This document shows positions 1 to 8,353 of a stretch of DNA of 64,000 bases, one piece after another. Numbering within the stretch: position 1 is the stretch's first letter; each line of letters begins with the position of its first letter. The translations under genes were made by a program, and so were the position numbers. Below the pieces are notes generated by a model. The model ran no database searches, had not been told where the DNA came from, and saw only the letters and a list, made by a program, of their open reading frames with translations. Origin of the DNA: Flavobacterium resistens (GTDB taxonomy: Bacteria > Bacteroidota > Bacteroidia > Flavobacteriales > Flavobacteriaceae); the NCBI RefSeq assembly GCF_900182645.1, contig NZ_FXTA01000002.1, forward strand, positions 1,116,001-1,180,000, given 5' to 3'.

Positions 1-26
1 TCGTAATAATATTTTACTTTCGCCAT
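1..26 (-). CDS. Start of M23-family peptidase gene (partial, cut by window edge)
   Basis: Only the first eight codons are present, reading MAKVKYYY from an ATG at 26 towards the window edge. This opening matches what I remember for the flavobacterial M23 peptidoglycan peptidase that is divergent from alaS, and the divergent arrangement here fits. The identity rests on eight residues plus gene order, so it is tentative. The product would be an inner-membrane-anchored cell wall endopeptidase. Confidence 0.5.
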
Positions 27-312
27 ATTTTAAAATACGCTATTTTTGCACCTTGTAAAATAGGTTAGTCGAATAAAACTGCTAAATGTTTCAGTTATCC
101 GACACTTTTTTTAAGAGGATTAATGATTAGATATTGGGGACTATTTTATCATTAGATAATGCGCAAAATAGACAATTTATTGTTTAAATTATAAGTTTTT
201 TAATTTCATTATAAAAAACTTGATGCATCATCAAATGAATTAATTATCTAATTATCTAATTATCTAGTTATCAAATTGACACATTAAATTGACACATTTT
301 TCTAATTAAAAT
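27..312. other. Divergent intergenic region between M23 peptidase and alaS
   Basis: About 290 bases of AT-rich DNA. Position 41-48 reads TATTTTTG on the plus strand, a match to the Bacteroidota -7 element TAnnTTTG, but I see no TTG at the usual -33 spacing. Positions 236-305 hold a low-complexity tandem array built from AATTATCT and AAATTGACACATT units that ends a few bases before the alaS start. A ten-codon frame at 123-155 has no amino acid bias and is not called. No RNA gene or T-box-like structure was recognised. Confidence 0.6.
236..305. repeat. Short tandem repeat array (AATTATCT / AAATTGACACATT family) in the alaS leader
   Basis: The unit TAATTATC recurs three to four times with 9-base spacing. 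It is followed by two copies of AAATTGACACATT and then TTTCTAATTAAAA up to the alaS ATG. The same vocabulary returns at 26666-26705 and 26802-26848, so this is a dispersed family rather than chance low complexity. Confidence 0.7.
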
Positions 313-2952
313 ATGAAATCACAAGACGTACGTAAACAATTTTTAGATTTTTTTGAGAGTAAAGGACATACTATCGTTCCTTCAGCTCCTATTGTTCTTA
401 AAGACGATCCAACCCTTATGTTCAATAACTCGGGAATGGCCCAGTTTAAAGAATTTTTCTTAGGTAACGGAACTCCAAAAAGTCCAAGAATAGCCGATAC
501 ACAAAAATGTCTTCGTGTTTCAGGAAAACATAACGATCTTGAAGAAGTTGGTATTGATACCTACCACCACACTATGTTTGAAATGCTTGGAAACTGGTCT
601 TTTGGTGATTATTTCAAAAAAGAGGCTATCAACTGGGCTTGGGAATTATTGACAGAAGTGTATAAAATCCCAAAAGAAAATCTTTATGTTTCTGTTTTTG
701 AAGGAAGCAAAGAAGATAATGTTCCGTTTGACCAAGAAGCTTGGGATATCTGGAAAACATTAATTGACGAGGATCGAATTATTCTTGGAAATAAAAAAGA
801 TAATTTTTGGGAAATGGGAGATCAAGGACCATGCGGACCTTGTTCTGAAATTCACGTTGATTTACGTTCTGCAGAAGAAAAAGCATTAGTTTCTGGAAAG
901 AGCTTGGTAAACAATGATCACCCGCAAGTAGTTGAAATCTGGAATAACGTATTCATGGAATTCAACCGTAAAGCGGATGGTTCTCTTGAAAAACTTCCAG
1001 CACAACACGTAGATACCGGAATGGGATTTGAGCGTTTGTGTATGGCTTTACAAGGAAAAACATCAAACTATGACACAGATGTTTTCATGCCATTGATCAG
1101 AGAAATCGAAACCATTACAGGTGCAAAATATACCACTAATGACGTAACAGGCATTAGTGAAGAACAAAATAAAATGAATATTGCTATTCGTGTAGTTGCA
1201 GATCACGTTCGTGCAGTAGCATTTGCTATTGCTGATGGACAATTGCCTTCTAACACGGGTGCAGGATATGTAATTCGTAGAATTTTACGTCGTGCTATTC
1301 GTTACGGATTTACTTTCTTAGGAACAAAAGAGCCATTTATTTTCAAATTAGTTGAAACTTTAAGCGAGCAAATGGGAGATTCTTTCCCGGAAATCAGAAC
1401 GCAGAAAGCACTTTGTTCGAATGTTATTCGTGAAGAAGAAAACTCTTTCTTAAGAACATTAGATCAGGGATTAATTCTTTTGGATGCTGTAATTTTAAAT
1501 AATGCAGGTGACACAATCGATGGTAAAAAAGCTTTCGAATTGTATGATACTTACGGTTTTCCAATCGATTTAACAGCTTTGATTCTTTCAGAAAAAGGAT
1601 TGAAATTAGACGAAAAAGGATTCCAGGAACAATTGCAATTGCAAAAAGAAAGATCACGTGCAGCATCTAAAGTAACTGCTGGTGACTGGAATGTAATTGT
1701 TGAAGATGATATTCAGGAATTTGTTGGTTATGACAGATTATCTCAGCAAGTTAAAATCACTAAATACAGAAGAGTAGAAAGTGTAAAAGATGGAGAAATT
1801 TTCCAATTAGTTTTCAATGCTACACCATTTTACGGAGAAAGCGGAGGACAAACTGGAGATAAAGGATATCTGGAAGCTCAAAACGGAGATATTATTTATA
1901 TCATTGATACGAAAAAAGAAAATAACCAAACGATACATTTAACACAATCATTACCGGAAAATATTACGGGAACTTTTAATGCTGTAGTTGATGCAATTCA
2001 AAGAGCTAAAACTTCTTCAAATCACTCCGCTACGCATTTATTGCACCAAGGTTTGCGTAAGATTTTAGGAACTCATATTGAGCAAAAAGGTTCGATGGTT
2101 CGTAATGCTTCACTTCGTTTTGACTTTTCTCATTTCTCTAAAGTTTCTGATGAAGAATTACTAGAAGTAGAGAATTTTGTAAATGCAAGAATTCGTGAGA
2201 GTTTGCCATTAATTGAAAAAAGAGCAATTCCGAAAGAACAAGCGCTTGAAGATGGAGCAATTGCTTTATTTGGAGAAAAATATGGTGATTTAGTTCGTAC
2301 AATTAAATTTGGTGATTCTGTCGAATTATGTGGAGGAACACACGTTGCAAATACATCAGATATTTGGCACTTTAAAATTGTTTCAGAAGGTGCAGTTGCA
2401 GCTGGAATTAGAAGAATTGAAGCAATTACAAGCGAAGCAGCAAAAGAATATTTTGAATCTCAGGCAATTTCTTTTAATGAAATTAAAGAAGTGCTTAAAA
2501 ATGCTCAGGATCCTGTAAAAGCGATTCAGGCATTACAAGATGAAAATACTCAATTGAAAAAACAAGTGGAAGCTTTATTAAAAGATAAAGCTAAAAATAT
2601 GAAAGCTGATTTAGCTAAAGAATTACAAGAGATCAACGGAGTTCAATTCTTAGCAAAACAATTAGATTTGAACCCAGAGGGGGCAAAAGATTTGGCTTAC
2701 GAATTGGGAGGCTCATATAATAATCTATTTGTAGTTTTTGCTACAGCTCACGAAGGAAAACCAATGTTAACTTGTTATATTTCTAAAGAAATTGTAGCAG
2801 AGAAAAACTTAAACGCTGGACAAGTAGTTCGCGAATTAGGAAAATACATCCAAGGTGGAGGTGGAGGGCAACCTTTCTTCGCAACTGCAGGAGGTAAAAA
2901 TGTTGATGGAATTGCAGAAGCTTTGGCTAAGGCTGTGGATTTCGTTAAATAA
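313..2952 (+). CDS. alaS: Alanyl-tRNA synthetase
   Basis: Charges tRNA-Ala with alanine in the cytoplasm. The 879-residue length is normal for the bacterial enzyme. The N-terminal class II catalytic core starts with the typical sequence around [15 protein letters not shown]. The editing domain carries the HxxxH zinc motif (HSATH, about residue 571) and the CGGTH motif near residue 673. The C-terminal DHHA1 region ends in a GGGGGQP motif near residue 857. The ATG at 313 follows a tandem-repeat leader with no Shine-Dalgarno. It is divergent from the M23 peptidase start and ends just before a strong hairpin terminator. Smaller frames inside it on either strand are shadows. Confidence 0.98.
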   Translation: MKSQDVRKQFLDFFESKGHTIVPSAPIVLKDDPTLMFNNSGMAQFKEFFLGNGTPKSPRIADTQKCLRVSGKHNDLEEVGIDTYHHTMFEMLGNWSFGDYFKKEAINWAWELLTEVYKIPKENLYVSVFEGSKEDNVPFDQEAWDIWKTLIDEDRIILGNKKDNFWEMGDQGPCGPCSEIHVDLRSAEEKALVSGKSLVNNDHPQVVEIWNNVFMEFNRKADGSLEKLPAQHVDTGMGFERLCMALQGKTSNYDTDVFMPLIREIETITGAKYTTNDVTGISEEQNKMNIAIRVVADHVRAVAFAIADGQLPSNTGAGYVIRRILRRAIRYGFTFLGTKEPFIFKLVETLSEQMGDSFPEIRTQKALCSNVIREEENSFLRTLDQGLILLDAVILNNAGDTIDGKKAFELYDTYGFPIDLTALILSEKGLKLDEKGFQEQLQLQKERSRAASKVTAGDWNVIVEDDIQEFVGYDRLSQQVKITKYRRVESVKDGEIFQLVFNATPFYGESGGQTGDKGYLEAQNGDIIYIIDTKKENNQTIHLTQSLPENITGTFNAVVDAIQRAKTSSNHSATHLLHQGLRKILGTHIEQKGSMVRNASLRFDFSHFSKVSDEELLEVENFVNARIRESLPLIEKRAIPKEQALEDGAIALFGEKYGDLVRTIKFGDSVELCGGTHVANTSDIWHFKIVSEGAVAAGIRRIEAITSEAAKEYFESQAISFNEIKEVLKNAQDPVKAIQALQDENTQLKKQVEALLKDKAKNMKADLAKELQEINGVQFLAKQLDLNPEGAKDLAYELGGSYNNLFVVFATAHEGKPMLTCYISKEIVAEKNLNAGQVVRELGKYIQGGGGGQPFFATAGGKNVDGIAEALAKAVDFVK

Positions 2953-2980
2953 AGATTCTAAGTTACTAAGGTTCTAAGTT
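2953..2980. repeat. CTAAG-type tandem repeat after alaS
   Basis: Three TTCTAAG/TACTAAG-like units follow each other between the alaS stop codon and its terminator. This is one of five places in the window with this family (also 4177-4212, 26513-26559, 38713-38750, 39496-39533). Confidence 0.65.
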
Positions 2981-2992
2981 TTTTATAAAATT

Positions 2993-3027
2993 AAACCCGA
3001 CAGGTTTTTAAAACCTGTCGGGTTTTT
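2993..3027. terminator. Palindromic terminator, copy 1 of a repeated hairpin
   Basis: The arms AAACCCGACAGGT and ACCTGTCGGGTTT flank a short T/A loop. The structure is symmetrical and ends in a T run, so it can work in both directions. Nearly the same hairpin recurs at 3996-4029 and 36646-36679, each time just after a gene. Confidence 0.85.
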
Positions 3028-3132
3028 ACATTTACATGAAATAACTTAAAATGTCATTTTTATAACTTTTAGGGGAAATGAGTAAAATAAAAACCATATT
3101 ATTTTGCAGATTAATTTTAAAACAAGAATGTT

Positions 3133-3954
3133 ATGAAAAAGAATTTAGTTTATTTTTTAGCAGTTGCTTTGCCATTGCTAACTTCGTGTTCTAACGATGC
3201 AGTCGTGAGCACGAGTAAATCAGAAATTATTTTGCCGAAAACAGCAAAATACAGTAGTACAGGATCTTCTATAGTGAGCTCAGTTAATTTTACTTATAAT
3301 GGAAATAAAATTAAGAGCATTACTGGTCAAAACGAAAGAACAGATTTTACTTATGAAGGTGATTTTATTGTAAAAGAAGTTACGTATAATACTCAAAGTG
3401 GTAGTGATGTAAAGAAAGAAGAATATACATATGCTTATGAAAAAAACAAATTGGTTTCTACAGCTTATTCAAAAAATTTCACGACTAAATATCCAAATGG
3501 AAGCTATAAAGAAAGAAGTGTTTACACATATAATGCTGATGGCAGTGCTATAATGAAAACATATTATAAAGATTCAGAATTCTTTGAAGTAGAGAAATTA
3601 GGAGACATTGAGTTAGAGAGTAATGTTGATAAGCTTACTTTTGTTAATGGGAATTTGACAAAACGAGTTTCGAAGATTAGTGAGGGTTCATATTTGGTTT
3701 ATTCTGATACAGACACGACAGAATATTTATATGAATATGATGCAAATAGCACGCCTTTTAAAAATGTTTTAGGGTTTGATTTATTAATGAAGGATGTATT
3801 TGTAAATAATGTAGTTAACACGACTACTTCATCTGTTTTATGGAATGGAAATTATTTAAATTCAAATTCTTCTAAAATAGATTATATTTATAATGAAAAA
3901 GGTTATCCTGTAAAAGTATCAGAAAGATTTAAAACCACTGAATATATTTATTAA
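3133..3954 (+). CDS. Lipoprotein with YD-type repeat segments (paralog of 6338-7114)
   Basis: A 273-residue secreted lipoprotein of unknown function. The signal peptide ends at a lipobox around residues 16-19 (LTSC), followed by a Ser/Asn/Asp-rich linker. The body consists of short beta-strand segments of the form FTYxGxxI or YxYEKNKL, resembling the YD/RHS-like strands of Bacteroidota surface lipoproteins. It aligns along its whole length with the lipoprotein at 6338, including YTYNADGS versus VYNANGT and the SPFKNVLGFDLL versus SPFINITGLKALL segments. The two are therefore paralogs, separated by an oppositely oriented ABC transporter gene. A copy of the repeated terminator hairpin follows. 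Confidence 0.85.
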   Translation: MKKNLVYFLAVALPLLTSCSNDAVVSTSKSEIILPKTAKYSSTGSSIVSSVNFTYNGNKIKSITGQNERTDFTYEGDFIVKEVTYNTQSGSDVKKEEYTYAYEKNKLVSTAYSKNFTTKYPNGSYKERSVYTYNADGSAIMKTYYKDSEFFEVEKLGDIELESNVDKLTFVNGNLTKRVSKISEGSYLVYSDTDTTEYLYEYDANSTPFKNVLGFDLLMKDVFVNNVVNTTTSSVLWNGNYLNSNSSKIDYIYNEKGYPVKVSERFKTTEYIY

Positions 3955-3995
3955 TAAGCATAAAAGATCATAGCTGATTTTATTAAACATAACGT

Positions 3996-4029
3996 AAATC
4001 CGACAGGTTTTTAAAATCTGTCGGGTTTT
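3996..4029. terminator. Palindromic terminator, copy 2 of the repeated hairpin
   Basis: Same hairpin as at 2993-3027, with the left arm TCCGACAGGT and right arm ATCTGTCGGG. It lies 41 bases after the lipoprotein stop codon and is followed by TTTTG. Confidence 0.8.
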
Positions 4030-4037
4030 GTGTTTAA

Positions 4038-4172
4038 TTTAATAGCGTCCAGCTTTAGCTGGATGAAAAAGTTAAGAACTAGAAAGGGCTTTAGCCAAAC
4101 TATTCCGTTTGGCTAAAGCCCTTCAACTTTAAATCGTTACACATCATCCAGCTAAAGCTGGACGCGATTAAA
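4038..4172. mobile_element. MITE-like composite palindrome
   Basis: The outer 29-base arms, 4038-4066 and 4144-4172, are inverted copies with one mismatch. Each arm is itself a small hairpin (TCCAGCTTTAGCTGGA). Nested inside is a perfect 17-bp inverted repeat, 4084-4100 and 4107-4123, with core GGGCTTTAGCC. There is no coding capacity. The size, terminal inverted repeats and intergenic position suggest a miniature element or REP-like sequence. The mobility is inferred. Confidence 0.7.
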
Positions 4173-4176
4173 AAAA

Positions 4177-4212
4177 ACTTAGTACCTTAGTCCCTTAGCA
4201 TCTTAGTAGCTC
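4177..4212. repeat. CTTAG tandem repeat downstream of the ABC transporter gene
   Basis: Four CTTAG cores are spaced 7-8 bases apart (CTTAGTAC, CTTAGTCC, CTTAGCAT, CTTAGTAG). Read on the strand of the adjacent minus-strand gene, the units are CTAAG, the same orientation as those after alaS. Confidence 0.7.
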
Positions 4213-4217
4213 AAAAA

Positions 4218-5963
4218 TTACTTACGCTCACCAATCTGCTGGCGCCACATTGCGTAATACAATCCTTTTTCAGCAATCAAATCATCGTGTTTACCTTGCT
4301 CGATAATTTTACCTTGCTCCAAGACAAATATTCTATCAGCATGCATTACAGTCGATAAACGGTGTGCAATTAAAACTGTGATTCTGTTTTTGTCCGAAAT
4401 ATTTCTAATTGTTGCATTAATTTCTTCTTCGGTAATAGAATCCAAAGCTGAAGTTGCTTCGTCAAAAATCAATAAATTCGGATTTCTTAAAATCGCTCTG
4501 GCAATAGATAAACGCTGTTTTTCTCCACCCGAAACTTTAATTCCGCCTTCACCAATTGTGGTGTTCAAACCATCTTCAGCGCGTTTTAACAATTTTTCAC
4601 AGCTTGCCCTTTTTAGGGCGTCGTATAAATCTTCATCGCTTGCATTTGGTTTAACAAAGAGTAAGTTTTCACGGATAGTTCCGGAGAATAATTGAGCGTC
4701 TTGTGTTACAAAACCTAACTGCTTTCTTAGATCTAGTAAATCAATTTCGGCCGAATCGATATCATTATAAAAAACCTGGCCTTCTGCAGGCGTGTATAAT
4801 CCAACTAATAATTTTACTAAAGTGGTTTTTCCAGATCCAGACGGACCTACGAATGCAACAGTTTGGCCTTGCTTGATTTCAAAATTGATATCTTCTACGG
4901 CTTTAAATTTTGCCGTTTTATGTTTGAAACTAACATTTGAAAATAAAAGTGATTGAATCGCACCTACATGTTTTGGATTTTTAGGACGAAATTCCTTTGG
5001 AGCATTTAATAATGTTCTGAAATTCTCCATAGAAACCTTCGTTTCATTAACCGCAATAATAAAGTTTCCAAGTTCTTGCAACGGACCAAAAATGAAGAAA
5101 GTAAAAAATACCATCGTCAATAAATCGCCCACAATAATTTTACCTCCAAACAAGAAATAATACAAAGTAAACACCACACAAGTTCTTAAAAAGTGAACCG
5201 TTGTTCCTTGAATAAAACTCAAACTTCTGATATAACGAACTTTCTCTAATTCGAGATGTAAAATCTTAAAAGTATTTAAGTTAAGACGTTTTTCCTCTTG
5301 ATAAGTCAAACCAAGACTTTTTACAAGCTCAATGTTTCGCAAACTTTCGGTTGTTGAGCCGGCCAAAGCATTTGTTTGGTTTACAATTTTTTTAGAAACT
5401 ACTTTTATTTTTTTTCCTAAATAAGAACTTACCAAAGCAATAATTGGCGCCGTAATTAAAAAGATAATTGAAATACGATAATCGATTCGGGCAACATAAA
5501 CAATAACGAATATGAATCCGATAATGGTTTGAAAGATTAACGAAATCGAAAGTGTAATCAGTTTTTCAGAATCAGAACGAACTTTGGTTAGTTTGCTTAA
5601 AGTTTCACCGCTTCGTTGATCCTCAAATTCGGCGTATGGCAAATCCAAAGATTTTTTAATTCCGTCAGTATACATTTGAGCGCCAGTTCGCTGAATGACA
5701 ACATTGGTAAAATAATCCTGAAAGTTTTTTGTAATTCGGGAAATCATTGCTGCTCCAAGCGAAAGCCCAAGCCAAAATGACAATGATTTGATAAAACCAG
5801 TTGCGTTGCCGTCATATTTATGGAGCCCGACACCGCAGTCCTGCATTAATTTACCTGTAATAATAGAATCTGATAAACTGAAACAAATGTTTATCGAAGC
5901 CATAATCAGCGCAAAAAGCAAAAGCATTTTGTGTCTGATTATATAAGAATATAATAATTTCAT
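4218..5963 (-). CDS. ABC transporter, fused permease and ATPase (exporter type)
   Basis: A 581-residue half-transporter of the MsbA/LmrA-like class, expected to work as an inner-membrane homodimer. Residues 1-310 contain about six transmembrane segments. The ATPase domain has Walker A GPSGSGKTT (373-381), Q-loop near 421, signature VSGGEKQ (477-483), Walker B ending in DEATSALD (501-508) and an H-loop AHRLST near 530. The substrate cannot be told from sequence; lipids, peptides or drugs are all possible. It is transcribed alone, convergent with the upstream lipoprotein and divergent from the downstream one. Confidence 0.93.
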   Translation of the reverse strand: MKLLYSYIIRHKMLLLFALIMASINICFSLSDSIITGKLMQDCGVGLHKYDGNATGFIKSLSFWLGLSLGAAMISRITKNFQDYFTNVVIQRTGAQMYTDGIKKSLDLPYAEFEDQRSGETLSKLTKVRSDSEKLITLSISLIFQTIIGFIFVIVYVARIDYRISIIFLITAPIIALVSSYLGKKIKVVSKKIVNQTNALAGSTTESLRNIELVKSLGLTYQEEKRLNLNTFKILHLELEKVRYIRSLSFIQGTTVHFLRTCVVFTLYYFLFGGKIIVGDLLTMVFFTFFIFGPLQELGNFIIAVNETKVSMENFRTLLNAPKEFRPKNPKHVGAIQSLLFSNVSFKHKTAKFKAVEDINFEIKQGQTVAFVGPSGSGKTTLVKLLVGLYTPAEGQVFYNDIDSAEIDLLDLRKQLGFVTQDAQLFSGTIRENLLFVKPNASDEDLYDALKRASCEKLLKRAEDGLNTTIGEGGIKVSGGEKQRLSIARAILRNPNLLIFDEATSALDSITEEEINATIRNISDKNRITVLIAHRLSTVMHADRIFVLEQGKIIEQGKHDDLIAEKGLYYAMWRQQIGERK

Positions 5964-6337
5964 ATGATTTTTAGAAAAGTGGAAGATGCAAAAGTAAGCA
6001 ATTGTTTTAGTTTGTGGACTTAGTTTGTGTTATTTAAAATGTAATTTTTTTACAAATGAAATAAGCGAAATGTTTTTTTAAAGTCAGTATGTTTTAATTT
6101 TTTGTACAACAGATTTTTTAATATCGAGACAATAAAAAAGACACCGAAAAATCTGTTCTTCTCTGTCTTTTGACTTTTGGACATTTTTTTTCTCTAAAAT
6201 AATTAATCCTATTTTACTTAATAATAGTGCATTAACAATTGTTTAGGTTTTATTTTATTTCAGATGTGGATTTCCGTAATGCTTTGATTTGTGGTTGCAG
6301 TATGTTTGCTATAAATAACATATTAAACAAAAACAAA
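5964..6337. other. Divergent intergenic region between ABC transporter and second lipoprotein
   Basis: About 370 AT-rich bases with no gene. A -7-like element TATGTTTG sits at 6301-6308, 30 bases before the ATG at 6338; a TTG lies at 6284-6286, somewhat closer than usual. A weak inverted repeat (AAAGAC/GTCTTT) lies near 6137-6174. The 5' part of a longer open frame starting at 6239 falls in this region and is not used. Confidence 0.55.
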
Positions 6338-7114
6338 ATGAAAAAAATTCTATGTCTTTTCGGAGCTTTGTCTCTATTATTAACTTCATGTTCAAGTGAT
6401 GATTCATCAGAATCTACAGATGCAGTTTTATTGCCTAAAAAAATTACTGAAACAGAAGTCATTGAAGGACAATCAGGAAGTTATACTTATACTTTAACGT
6501 ATGATGGAAACAAATTGAAAGAACTTGCTGGTTCAGATGCGTCTAGATCTGTATATACGTACACAGGAGATCTTATCACTAAAGTAGAAAAGTATGCTTC
6601 TAGTGTTTTACAATCTACAGATGTTTATGCTTATGAAGGAACAAAATTAGTTTCTAAAATTTCAACATGGGAAGCTAATAAAAGTACTCAAGAGAAATTA
6701 ACTTTTGTGTATAATGCAAACGGAACAGTTAATGTTAACCAATCTCAAATCATCAATAAACAAGAGATTAAGTATGATACCACTACACTTTATACTTTGG
6801 TGAACGGAAATATGGTGTCTTCTGAATTAATCGATGGAGTATTGATGGAGAAAATAACAAGTACTTACGATAATAAGAAAAGCCCTTTTATCAACATTAC
6901 AGGTTTAAAGGCATTATTAGATTTAGATAGTGATTTTGACTTCTATTCTGCAAATAACACAGTAAAAAATGTTACAACTACTTATGGTTCTGACGGTAAG
7001 GTTACTAAAACAGCAACTGTAGAAACTACTAATAAATACAATAGCAGCAATTACGTTACGGAATATTTTTCTGGAGACACAAAAAATTCTTTCAAATTAG
7101 AAATTGCTTACTAA
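6338..7114 (+). CDS. Lipoprotein with YD-type repeat segments (paralog of 3133-3954)
   Basis: A 258-residue secreted lipoprotein of unknown function. I chose the ATG at 6338 instead of the longer frame from 6239. It places a clean signal peptide and lipobox (LLTSC) at the N-terminus, and the likely promoter at 6301-6308 lies inside the longer frame. Beta-strand repeats such as LTYDGNKL, YTYTGDLI and YAYEGTKL run through the first half. The overall order of motifs matches the lipoprotein at 3133, so it is a duplicated gene. It may be surface exposed, but there is no recognisable enzymatic domain. Confidence 0.85.
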   Translation: MKKILCLFGALSLLLTSCSSDDSSESTDAVLLPKKITETEVIEGQSGSYTYTLTYDGNKLKELAGSDASRSVYTYTGDLITKVEKYASSVLQSTDVYAYEGTKLVSKISTWEANKSTQEKLTFVYNANGTVNVNQSQIINKQEIKYDTTTLYTLVNGNMVSSELIDGVLMEKITSTYDNKKSPFINITGLKALLDLDSDFDFYSANNTVKNVTTTYGSDGKVTKTATVETTNKYNSSNYVTEYFSGDTKNSFKLEIAY

Positions 7115-7133
7115 TAATTTAGTTTTTAAATAA

Positions 7134-7176
7134 AAAAAATTCCCAATTAGCAAATCAGTTAATTGGGGATTTTTTT
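7134..7176 (+). terminator. Terminator of the second lipoprotein
   Basis: Arms CCCAATTA (7142-7149) and TAATTGGG (7160-7167) enclose a 10-base loop, and a run of seven T follows. It overlaps the first codons of the longest possible downstream frame, which is why the GSCFA gene is started later. Confidence 0.8.
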
Positions 7177-7219
7177 GAGCATAAATGAGGATTTAACTGT
7201 ATTTTTGAATAAAAAAACC

Positions 7220-8179
7220 ATGCAATTTAGAACCCAAATACCAATTTCAAAAAGTAAAGCTCCAATCGATTATAATTCGAAAGTACTTTCTTTTGGTTCT
7301 TGTTTTGCAGAAAATATGGCGGAGAAATTTGATTATTTTAAATTTCAGAATGAAACCAATCCGTTTGGGATTATTTTTAATTCGGTTTCAATTGAAAAAT
7401 TATTTGAGAGAATTTCTAAACAAGAAATGTTCGAGGAGAAAGATGTTTTCTTTCACAACGAACGTTGGCACAGTTATGAAGTGCATTCCGATTTAAGTAA
7501 TTCCGACCGACAAGAATTGCTTGAAACTTTAAACAAAGCAATTACAGAAACCAATAAACAATTAAAAGAAGCATCACATATCATCATTACATACGGTACT
7601 TCCTGGATTTACAGAAATCTCGAAAGCGAAGAAATTGTAGCCAATTGCCATAAAGTGCCACAAAAACAATTCTCAAAAGAGTTATTATCTGTCGAAGTAA
7701 TTCAGAAAAGCATTCAAAACACAATTGATTTAATTCAGACATTAAATCCAAACATAAATTTCATTTTCACCGTTTCCCCAGTTCGTCACATAAAAGATGG
7801 TTTCGTAGAAAATCAACTAAGTAAATCACATTTATTCACGGCGCTTCATCAAGTTTTAAAAACTCATAATTCAAAACTCATAACTCATAATTATTTCCCT
7901 TCGTACGAAATCATGATGGATGAACTTCGCGATTATCGTTTTTATACCGAAGATATGCTTCATCCCAACCAAATTGCGATTGATTATATCTGGAAACTTT
8001 TCAGTGAAAATTATATTGCTCAGGAAAGCATTTCGGTAATGCAGGAAGTTGATGAAATCCAAAAAAGTCTGCGTCACAGAAGTTTCAATCCAGAATCAGA
8101 ACAGCATCAAAAATTTTTAGCAAAACTTCAGCAAAAAATAAATCTTTTAGGAGAAAAATTGCCACAAATCAACTTTTAA
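7220..8179 (+). CDS. GSCFA-domain protein
   Basis: A 319-residue protein with the defining SFGSCFAENMAEKF motif near residue 25, which gives the GSCFA family its name. This is an SGNH/GDSL-hydrolase-like family common in Bacteroidota with no well-established substrate. A later TYGTSWIY block and a DMLHPNQIA block near the C-terminus fit a GDSL-type Ser/Asp-His catalytic layout. The ATG at 7220 is preferred because the frame start at 7163 lies within the preceding terminator. The segment encoding residues about 213-224 is made of an imperfect ACTCATAA tandem repeat (see findings). Confidence 0.88.
   Translation: MQFRTQIPISKSKAPIDYNSKVLSFGSCFAENMAEKFDYFKFQNETNPFGIIFNSVSIEKLFERISKQEMFEEKDVFFHNERWHSYEVHSDLSNSDRQELLETLNKAITETNKQLKEASHIIITYGTSWIYRNLESEEIVANCHKVPQKQFSKELLSVEVIQKSIQNTIDLIQTLNPNINFIFTVSPVRHIKDGFVENQLSKSHLFTALHQVLKTHNSKLITHNYFPSYEIMMDELRDYRFYTEDMLHPNQIAIDYIWKLFSENYIAQESISVMQEVDEIQKSLRHRSFNPESEQHQKFLAKLQQKINLLGEKLPQINF
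7858..7893. repeat. ACTCATAA tandem repeat inside the GSCFA coding sequence
   Basis: Three ACTCATAA-like units separated by AATTCA or AA lie in frame and encode a low-complexity KTHNSKLITHN segment. Similar vocabulary appears in non-coding DNA at 59138-59172. Confidence 0.6.
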
Positions 8180-8353
8180 TTTGCCAAATCTTCTTTTCGT
8201 ATAAAGTAAGAAATTAACTATTTTACAGTAAAATTTTAGAATAATTGCAGATAATTGTGTAAATTGTTAAGGTTTAAAATCCACAATTTTGTAGACTGTA
8301 TAATTACAGCCTTATAAAACTGCAACTTTAATCTAATCGTGTTTTGCTGACGT

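Noticed and set aside
123..155. Ten-codon frame in the alaS leader as a possible leader peptide
   Set aside because: It encodes MIRYWGLFYH with no alanine codon and no terminator follows, so there is no attenuation logic.
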